Shown piece by piece: positions 16,144 through 22,165 of a stretch of DNA of 22,165 nucleotides. The translations under genes were made by a program, and so were the position numbers. A model generated the notes under the pieces. That model was not told the origin of the DNA, ran no database searches, and saw only the letters and a program-made list of their open reading frames with translations. Source of the DNA: a virus. Within the stretch, counting starts at the first letter, position 1. Each line of letters begins with the position of its first letter. The stretch covers positions 1-22,165 of IMG/VR virus record IMGVR_UViG_3300030090_003015. One strand, 5' to 3'.

Positions 16144-17640
16144 TTACTTCAATAAGAAGAAGTTATTAGCACCTTGTACAATTAAACATCTTTCAGATAA
16201 GTAATGTACCTCCATTGCATCTAGTTCAGATGTAGTAGCACCAACAGAACCAGTAACCCAAGTTTTCATTCTTCGGTCATCAGTTTGTGAAGCTCTATAT
16301 CTAACGTGTAAGAATGGACGTTTTAAATTCTTACCTAAAGTTTGATCATACACAGAAGAAACTCCTGCAGGTATCATACAACCTCTTATTGCATTAACAG
16401 TGTCTTTAGCATTAATAGCACCTCTTGTAGAAGCGTCGTTTAAGTATTTCCAGTCAGACTTGTAGAAGTCATAAGAACCTCTTCTGAAACCAGAGAAACC
16501 TAAATTAAGTGCCATATCTTCTTCGTTGTCAAACACACCGTAAGAAGTACCACCTGTACCATGAGAGTTCATTGAAGCTAACATGTCATCTATAGCTAAA
16601 CTAGTAGATCTGTTTAAGAACATCATGTTTTCTTCAATAGCACCTTGAGAATCAAGCTCAGCTAAAATAGCGTCAAACTCAGCTAAATCAGTACCAGCAT
16701 CAACACCTTCAATACCTGTAGCTATATTACCTCTAGTTTCAATAGCTGAAAATAAACCTTCAGTACCAAAAGTAGTGTGAGATGCTCCTAAAACAGAACC
16801 ATCAGCTGCAGACTGAGCACTATCACCAACAACAGATTCAATCATTGCCATTTCTAAATAATCAGCAAAACGAGCTCTAGTGTCTCCTTCAGCTTTTAAA
16901 TACCACATGTAGCCATTTTGTCCGTCTTCACCTGATATTTCAACCCAACCAACTTGAGAAGCATCAGATCCAGAGATGTCATACTTGTCTTTTAATATAA
17001 TTGGCTTGTTAGTAAATGATTTGAAACCTGGAGTATTAGTACCTACTCTTCCGTTAGTACCTTTTGAATACTCAGAACCAATAACTAGTACCGTTAAAGA
17101 TCCATCATCATCAGAACCTGTAGCAGTTAATCCAGTTAAGTTACCTATTTGACCATTTGCGTTTGTAGCATCGTAAGGAACAACACTAACTACGTTAAGC
17201 GCTACGGCTTGTACTAACAATCTGTGAGTAGCAGTAGCTGTAGCTACTAATAAGATGTCATTTATTCTAACACCATTGTCTCTAGCTGAAGCGTCTAAAG
17301 CTACACCATCAATAGTTTTGTCAAGAGTAATTTGACCACCAGCAGTAGTATCAGCACACTGTGTAGTGTTTTCAACGTGACCAGTATAAGATAAATGTAA
17401 TCTTCCTTGCTCAGACCATACTACTTGATCAGCAGTCATAGCCTCTTCTGCACCAACTTGTGAAAGAAAACCAGAGATAGTTCTGTTACCAAACACCTCA
17501 GCTTCTGCTTCCATTAAGTCAGGCAGGTATTGCTGCGCCCATCCGTCCGAAGACCCAAGCGTAGCAAAATCAATATAATTCGAAGACAGTGTTTGCTGTA
17601 TTGGAGCTGGCACTGTATTCGATGCACCTGTAATTGCCAT
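16144..17640 (-). CDS. Major capsid protein (498 aa)
   Basis: Forms the icosahedral shell. It begins MAITGASNTVPAPIQQTLSS, followed by a helical segment with YLPDLMEAEAEVFGNRTI (39-56), typical of the N-arm and spine helix region of HK97-fold capsid proteins. A beta-rich stretch about 85-235 (RINDILLVATATATHRLLVQ) could be the E-loop plus an inserted domain. The C-terminal half contains a long helix (DTRARFADYLEMAMIESVVG), an Asp/Glu-rich loop, and a C-terminal sheet ending LSERCLIVQGANNFFLLK. Location after portal and scaffold-like genes, size and the strong terminator right behind it all support the call. The leader CTAAAAATTTAAAATTACAAAATT contains no Shine-Dalgarno. No frameshifted minor capsid extension is seen after the stop. 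Confidence 0.82.
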   Translation of the reverse strand: MAITGASNTVPAPIQQTLSSNYIDFATLGSSDGWAQQYLPDLMEAEAEVFGNRTISGFLSQVGAEEAMTADQVVWSEQGRLHLSYTGHVENTTQCADTTAGGQITLDKTIDGVALDASARDNGVRINDILLVATATATHRLLVQAVALNVVSVVPYDATNANGQIGNLTGLTATGSDDDGSLTVLVIGSEYSKGTNGRVGTNTPGFKSFTNKPIILKDKYDISGSDASQVGWVEISGEDGQNGYMWYLKAEGDTRARFADYLEMAMIESVVGDSAQSAADGSVLGASHTTFGTEGLFSAIETRGNIATGIEGVDAGTDLAEFDAILAELDSQGAIEENMMFLNRSTSLAIDDMLASMNSHGTGGTSYGVFDNEEDMALNLGFSGFRRGSYDFYKSDWKYLNDASTRGAINAKDTVNAIRGCMIPAGVSSVYDQTLGKNLKRPFLHVRYRASQTDDRRMKTWVTGSVGATTSELDAMEVHYLSERCLIVQGANNFFLLK

Positions 17641-17664
17641 AATTTTGTAATTTTAAATTTTTAG

Positions 17665-18801
17665 TTATTTTCGTTTTTTAATTTTAAATGTCGCTGTTTT
17701 ATGATTGTTATTATCTCCAATAACCCTTGCTTTAAACCCTGTTTTAGGTGCTGTAAAAGATTGTCTAGGTTCCATGTTAACATTTTTGGATCTAGATATA
17801 CTTTCTCTTAAAGCATCTGCCTTACCTTGCTCGTAAAAATGATTTGCAATAGCATCAGGATTCATAGCTGTGAACAGTCCTTTGTGATAACCACTAGCAT
17901 TTTCCATTTGACCACTTTCATTAAGAAACTTTCTTATGAAATTATTAATGTCACTCTGGTTTGTTTTTACTTTTTCAGTATCACTTACATTATACCTAAA
18001 CCTTTTGTCTCCAATATTGTATTCAAATCCTTTAAATTCATTATTAAAAACTTGATCAGTTTTTTGTAAAAATGTAGACTGAGCTTGTTCTTGAGTTTTT
18101 AATCTTTCTTGCGACTCGTTGAAGTATTTAATAGCATCTTGCTGTTCGTTTGTAAGCTTAGACCCCATTTTAATATCTTCATAGTATTTAGACTTTAGCC
18201 CGTCTAAGTAGGCTTTAGCGCTGGCAACTTGCTCTTTTAACGCTAATTTTTTTCTTTTCACATCTTTTTCGTCATCTATTTTTTCATCCCAGTCAAAACT
18301 TTCTTGTACTAAAAAGTTTATTTCATCATCATCAAGATGTGGTTTTGTATCTTTGTAATAAGACCTAAGCAAATCATCATCACCATAATCATTAAAATCT
18401 CTATTTAAATTCATATAGTCATTTAGATCACCACCTGTGTCTTTCATAAAGTCAACAACCTTTTGTATGTTTTCTGGTAAATCTGGTTGTTTAGGTAGCT
18501 CTGGTTTTGGTGGTTGAGGTGGTTCGTTTGTTATTTCTTCTAATACTGGAGCTTCTTGTGTTTTTGTTTCCGGTTGTACTTCTTCTTGTTTTTGTACGGG
18601 CTCGGCATTTTTAAGCTCTGTAACCACTCCGTCGTTGTTAGTGTTATTTTCTTTAGTTTCATTTTCTTTTGGTTTACTCATATCAACTTTAATGATATCT
18701 GGTGTTTTTTCAAATTTTTTAGGTTTTTTCTTTATTTTTATTTTTTCAACTTTATCGTCTACTTTAGGCTTTTCAGCCACATTTTCTTTGTTTTCTTCCA
18801 T
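17665..18801 (-). CDS. Scaffold-like capsid assembly protein (378 aa)
   Basis: Highly charged. N-terminus 1-90 rich in Lys, Glu and Asn; Pro-rich linker 93-110 (EPPQPPKPELPKQPDLPE); acidic region 125-185 (DYGDDDLLRSYYKD, HLDDDEINFL); coiled-coil-like helices 180-260 (KRKKLALKEQVASAKAYL, ending in an EQAQSTFLQKTDQ-type stretch); and a strongly basic C-terminus (KARVIGDNNN, then TFKIKKRK). Scaffolding proteins typically lie between portal and capsid genes, are helical and acidic, and have a basic C-terminal capsid-binding end; this one matches on all points. No protease catalytic motif is visible, so it is not a prohead protease. The 27-bp leader is only A and T. An alternative is a portal-capsid assembly chaperone. 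Confidence 0.7.
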   Translation of the reverse strand: MEENKENVAEKPKVDDKVEKIKIKKKPKKFEKTPDIIKVDMSKPKENETKENNTNNDGVVTELKNAEPVQKQEEVQPETKTQEAPVLEEITNEPPQPPKPELPKQPDLPENIQKVVDFMKDTGGDLNDYMNLNRDFNDYGDDDLLRSYYKDTKPHLDDDEINFLVQESFDWDEKIDDEKDVKRKKLALKEQVASAKAYLDGLKSKYYEDIKMGSKLTNEQQDAIKYFNESQERLKTQEQAQSTFLQKTDQVFNNEFKGFEYNIGDKRFRYNVSDTEKVKTNQSDINNFIRKFLNESGQMENASGYHKGLFTAMNPDAIANHFYEQGKADALRESISRSKNVNMEPRQSFTAPKTGFKARVIGDNNNHKTATFKIKKRK

Positions 18802-18828
18802 AATATAATATAATAATAATTAATAATT

Positions 18829-21252
18829 TTACATGCCCATTATTCCAGCTAACGGATCTTGTGCAGCACCACCCATTTCAATATCTTCTTGCTGAAAATC
18901 TTTTGGTGGTGAATCGTTTTTTCTTTGATCAATTAACTGAGATTGTTGTGTAGCTTGTATTTTTGTTCTTTCGTCTTTACGATCTTCTTTGCCATCTTCT
19001 TTTGCTTTCATAGCATCAGCTTGTAATTTAGCTAATCTAATCTGTATCTGGAACTCATGGTCCATTAACTGTTTTTTAAGCTCTGTTTCTTGCATCATTC
19101 TTTCTGCTTCAAATTTAGCTTTTATACTTTCTAACTCTTGCATAGACTTAGACTCAGACTGTTTCTTTTGCATTTCCATTTGAGCAGAAGCTTGTTGAGT
19201 TTGTATATTAGCCTGTGATTGAGCCATTATATTCTCTTGTTGTATTTTTTGATCTCTTTCTAGCTTTTTCTTTCTACGTACTTTTAATAGTTGATTTGCT
19301 AGCTTTACATTTTTTATTTCTCTAAGATCAATAGCATCTTCTATATCTATCGTTTGTTGAGATAAAGCAATTTGTATATTATTTTCTAGTAATTGTTTTT
19401 CTTCTTCATCTGGCATTAATTCTATAAATATACCAAAGTCATACAAATGTAACTCAGACATTTCTTTTAATGTAGCCACGTTGTGAGCACCTATTTGCTG
19501 AACAAAAGCATTTTTAGTAGGTGAATATTCTAGTATATCAGATATTCTAAGTGATAAAGCTTCACAAACTTCTTGTGTTAAAAATAATCCTGATTGTAAT
19601 ATATGTCTAGTTGCAGTGTTACTATTTGCAGCTGCTAGTTTTTGCACACCTACTAAAGAGTATTTTTCTGGAGTTGCAGCGTCTCTAGCTTCATTTAAAC
19701 CAGTCACATCTCTAATCATTTGTAAATAATAATTATAGGTCTGTATTAAACTTTGCATTTTACCACCGCCATTATTAGTGTTTATTTCTTGTATTGGCAT
19801 TTTAGCAGGGTTCATGTCTCCATCCGCAGTCATTGATCTACCTATAACAGAACCTGTTTGGAAAAACATATTTAACGCTTCTTGTGGGTTGTAGTTAGTA
19901 CCGTTACCTAAGTCTATTTCAGCCAAACCATCTGCGTCTAAATAAACACCATCAGGAACCATACGCGACATTACCTGCTGTAACTTTAAATGTGTAAGCT
20001 GTATCATATCAGCAAAACCAGTAACCCTACTAACTAAACTTTCTATTTTTCCATTATACATCCTTGGAGCTGTAATAGCATAATTCATTTTTACTTTAGT
20101 AAAATCGCTTTTAGGCCTCATCATGTTTTCAGCCATTTCCCATTTAAGAAGTTTATTACTCCCTAATATCATAGCACCTTCAAACAAAACCTCTACACAT
20201 CTTTTTAAAGCGCTGTAATCTCCATCTTTATTTTCAGGTGGATTAAACGTGTCATCTTTTTCTATAGCTTTATCTGCACCTGTTCTAGTTTGTTTTACTT
20301 TATAAACCTCGTTCATATGAGTTTTATAATTAAAATATAATACTGGTACTTTGTTGACGTCTTTGTCTCCAAACTCACCGCCATATCTATACATGTCTTT
20401 ATTACCGGCTCCGTACTGTACTATTTCTTCTAGGTTTTCGTGAGTTAACTCTGGAAACTGTTTTACTAATTCGTTTATTGGTATTTCTTTTAACTCACCA
20501 ACATAATATATATCTTCAAAATAAGGTGATTCTGTATAAGAGTAAACAAGATGTGCTGGATCAACATAATCTATTTTAACACCTTCACTGGTATTAAACG
20601 TTGTTCTAACAGCGCCTATACCTAACACTGTTAAATCGTAATAAAACTGTTTTTTTATTAATTCGTACCTGTTGCCATCTAACAATGTATTTATAGCTTG
20701 TTCTTCTGCTAATTCTACAGCTTGCTTGTATGTAAGCTGCATATGAAGATTTAACTCTTGCTCTGAAGCAGGTATTATTGACTTATCGTTTTTATTAAGA
20801 GTTATACCTAAAGTTTCTTCAACTAAAGCATTTAAATCTTTTGTTTGAAAATCTCCTAGTAAAGACTCCATATATTCTGTTCTTTTACTTACACCGTGCG
20901 GATCTTGTGAGTAAGCTTTTACATCATACATTCTTTCGGCTATACCGTTTACAACTATATCTACAAACTTAGGTATAATAGGTACTGGTTTCCAGTCTAG
21001 GTTTAAGTAGCTTAAGTCACCATTTATAGATAATTCATCTTTATATTTTTGTATTGATTGTTCTCCTCTAGCGTAAAGTCTAAGGTTATGAAAATTATTA
21101 GAAGTATCTAAATACCTATTGTTATATGTACCATTAGCAAACCACTCGCTAGATATAGCTTTACCAACTTGCAACCCATACTCTGCAGACATTTTTTCTA
21201 TGTCACTTACAACCTGACTTGGAAAACTACCTTTGTAACCTTGTTTTAACAT
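18829..21252 (-). CDS. Portal protein with long C-terminal coiled coil (807 aa)
   Basis: Dodecameric DNA entry channel at the unique capsid vertex. Evidence: N-terminal helices with NFHNLRLYARGEQSIQKYKD, then PKFVDIVVNGIAERMYDVKA; a clip/stem region around 185-260 with EEQAINTLLDGNRYELIKKQ and VDPAHLVYSYTESPYFEDIYY; and RDVTGLNEARDAATPEKYSL near 510-530, a very common portal crown motif. From 663 to the end the protein is Gln/Glu/Lys/Met-rich helix with heptad character and an acidic Gly-Met tail (EMGGAAQDPLAGIMGM). It starts 5 bp after the terminase stop and precedes the scaffold-like gene. Portals of ordinary T7-like phages are about 530 aa; the 807 aa here is closer to P22-size or crAss-like portals, which carry long C-terminal helical barrels. 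Confidence 0.85.
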   Translation of the reverse strand: MLKQGYKGSFPSQVVSDIEKMSAEYGLQVGKAISSEWFANGTYNNRYLDTSNNFHNLRLYARGEQSIQKYKDELSINGDLSYLNLDWKPVPIIPKFVDIVVNGIAERMYDVKAYSQDPHGVSKRTEYMESLLGDFQTKDLNALVEETLGITLNKNDKSIIPASEQELNLHMQLTYKQAVELAEEQAINTLLDGNRYELIKKQFYYDLTVLGIGAVRTTFNTSEGVKIDYVDPAHLVYSYTESPYFEDIYYVGELKEIPINELVKQFPELTHENLEEIVQYGAGNKDMYRYGGEFGDKDVNKVPVLYFNYKTHMNEVYKVKQTRTGADKAIEKDDTFNPPENKDGDYSALKRCVEVLFEGAMILGSNKLLKWEMAENMMRPKSDFTKVKMNYAITAPRMYNGKIESLVSRVTGFADMIQLTHLKLQQVMSRMVPDGVYLDADGLAEIDLGNGTNYNPQEALNMFFQTGSVIGRSMTADGDMNPAKMPIQEINTNNGGGKMQSLIQTYNYYLQMIRDVTGLNEARDAATPEKYSLVGVQKLAAANSNTATRHILQSGLFLTQEVCEALSLRISDILEYSPTKNAFVQQIGAHNVATLKEMSELHLYDFGIFIELMPDEEEKQLLENNIQIALSQQTIDIEDAIDLREIKNVKLANQLLKVRRKKKLERDQKIQQENIMAQSQANIQTQQASAQMEMQKKQSESKSMQELESIKAKFEAERMMQETELKKQLMDHEFQIQIRLAKLQADAMKAKEDGKEDRKDERTKIQATQQSQLIDQRKNDSPPKDFQQEDIEMGGAAQDPLAGIMGM

Positions 21253-21257
21253 ATTTG

Positions 21258-22165
21258 CTATTTAATTATTTTAGACATATTCCCTTTGTTTTCATACTTG
21301 AATATGTTTATGTTTACTTTTTGTTTTTCAATTTTAGCATTTGGCGCGTATAAATGTCTATTACAAGCCATTATAGCTAAACCCGAGCTAATTGCAGCAT
21401 CAAACTTTGTTCTTTTATTTATATCAAACCTAGCCCAATCGTTTAAAGTTCTATTAAAATACATTTTACCGTAGTTACCGTTTGTTTGTAAACCTACTTT
21501 GTCTTGTATATACATCTCAATAGCAGCCGCATGAGCTTGTTTTATATCCTCACTAGAGTTTGGTATGCCACCTATTTCTTTTTCTGCTGCAGAAAGCTTG
21601 TTCCAAACTTTGTCTGGTCTATTCATACTATAACCTCTGTAACCTCTACGTCTTAAGTAATATAATAATCTAGGTTTATTATTTTCAGCAAGCAAAGGCA
21701 TACCATAAAAAACTAATGCCATTAATACATCTTCAAAAAATATCTCTGCTGTTTGTGGTCTAGCTATATATTCTAAGAAAAAAGAACTAGAAGGCGCCTC
21801 TTCCATTGAAAACTTAGTTAAACCGTGTAAAGCACCATTAGAACCTCTACCATCTACAGTTCCTGATATATCATAGCTATCACAACCAAAAGCGCCTACA
21901 TGCTCGTTACCAGGATATTTAATACCGTTTTTTGATACTATTTTGTTTTGTAAGTGAACTGGTGGCACCCAGCTTATATTAAACCTACCTTTTGGATCTG
22001 GGTAAAATATTACTTGCGTGTCTTTAACACCGTTAACCCATTGAAAATTACCCTTTGATATAACAGCTTCATTACCTATACCTTCATTGTAATCTATTTG
22101 TTCGTATATTTTTACTAAGTTAAATATACTATTTTTTGTTTCATCTCTAAACGCGTGCTCTTCAG
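21258..22165 (-). CDS. terL: Terminase large subunit, C-terminal nuclease domain (5' end missing)
   Basis: Packaging motor subunit that cuts and translocates phage DNA. The frame is open from the right edge to the TAG at 21258-21260, about 301 residues; the ATPase domain lies outside the window. A GTG at 21966-21968 is not the start because the frame continues upstream with sensible sequence (YNEGIGNEAVISKGNFQWVN). The RNase H-like nuclease is visible: FGCDSYDISG (first catalytic Asp, about residue 95 of the visible part), FFLEYIARPQTAEIFFEDVL, ENNKPRLLYYLRRRGYRGYS followed by MNRPDK, and near the C-terminus FDAAISSGLAIMA, whose Asp is the likely last metal ligand. Stop and portal ATG are 5 bp apart. 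The GYRG...NRPDK block is of the type I recall from crAss-like and related podovirus terminases. Confidence 0.87.
   Translation of the reverse strand, partial: EEHAFRDETKNSIFNLVKIYEQIDYNEGIGNEAVISKGNFQWVNGVKDTQVIFYPDPKGRFNISWVPPVHLQNKIVSKNGIKYPGNEHVGAFGCDSYDISGTVDGRGSNGALHGLTKFSMEEAPSSSFFLEYIARPQTAEIFFEDVLMALVFYGMPLLAENNKPRLLYYLRRRGYRGYSMNRPDKVWNKLSAAEKEIGGIPNSSEDIKQAHAAAIEMYIQDKVGLQTNGNYGKMYFNRTLNDWARFDINKRTKFDAAISSGLAIMACNRHLYAPNAKIEKQKVNINIFKYENKGNMSKIIK

Noticed and set aside
18802-18828. TAATATAATATAATAATAAT stretch as promoter or repeat
   Set aside because: Low-complexity leader; many TATAAT-like words occur by chance and no -35 element stands out.
17827-21474. Plus-strand frames opposite scaffold, portal and terminase genes
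   Set aside because: Same antisense artefact; hydrophobic look comes from the reverse complement of Lys/Glu-rich codons.
21258-21968. A shorter gene starting at the GTG at 21966-21968
   Set aside because: The frame continues upstream without a stop to the window edge and encodes plausible terminase linker sequence, so GTG is an internal valine.
1-22165. Stop-codon reassignment as in some crAss-like phages
   Set aside because: TAA, TAG and TGA are all used as plausible stops and none occurs inside the long genes.

Overview
The window is one contiguous virion-morphogenesis module of a tailed double-stranded DNA phage. Every supported gene is on the minus strand, so the module reads from the right edge to the left. 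The DNA is clearly AT-rich, genes are packed with 0-67 bp between them, and neither a tRNA, integrase, IS element nor CRISPR array was seen. Neither edge is a natural end: the terminase gene runs off the right edge and a virion-type gene runs off the left edge. Protein style (MPELKRNF...-type nozzle protein, cysteine motif GCM-x3-A-x-NY, start sites mostly without a Shine-Dalgarno sequence) points to an uncultured marine podovirus-like phage. A Bacteroidota/Flavobacteriia-type host is my best guess; this is inference, not proof.

Head part, 22165 to 16144: C-terminal part of the large terminase (packaging nuclease), an 807-aa portal with a long coiled-coil tail, a 378-aa acidic/basic charged protein in the scaffold position, and a 498-aa major capsid protein. 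Directly after the capsid gene is a strong intrinsic terminator with a C(UUCG)G tetraloop, at the same place as T7's terminator T-phi. It probably sets high capsid expression against lower tail-gene expression by partial read-through.

Neck and tail part, 16077 to 4117: a 273-aa unrecognised protein whose gene lies between two stem-loops, two proteins in the head-tail adaptor (ring/tubular A) position, a giant 2097-aa nozzle/stabilisation-like protein, a 763-aa beta-rich fibre/adhesin-like protein ending in an Ig-like domain, a 118-aa small beta protein and a 156-aa cupin-fold protein.

Internal or ejected virion part, 4120 to 1: a 206-aa Ala/Gln-rich helical protein resembling the T7 gp14 class, an 807-aa low-complexity protein, and a further protein of at least 357 aa. 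The last two share the same rare cysteine motif, and the last carries an EF-hand-like loop. The order terminase-portal-scaffold-capsid-adaptors-nozzle-ejection proteins, together with the portal and nozzle types, would also fit a crAss-like (Crassvirales-related) marine phage; this is a hypothesis to test by profile search.
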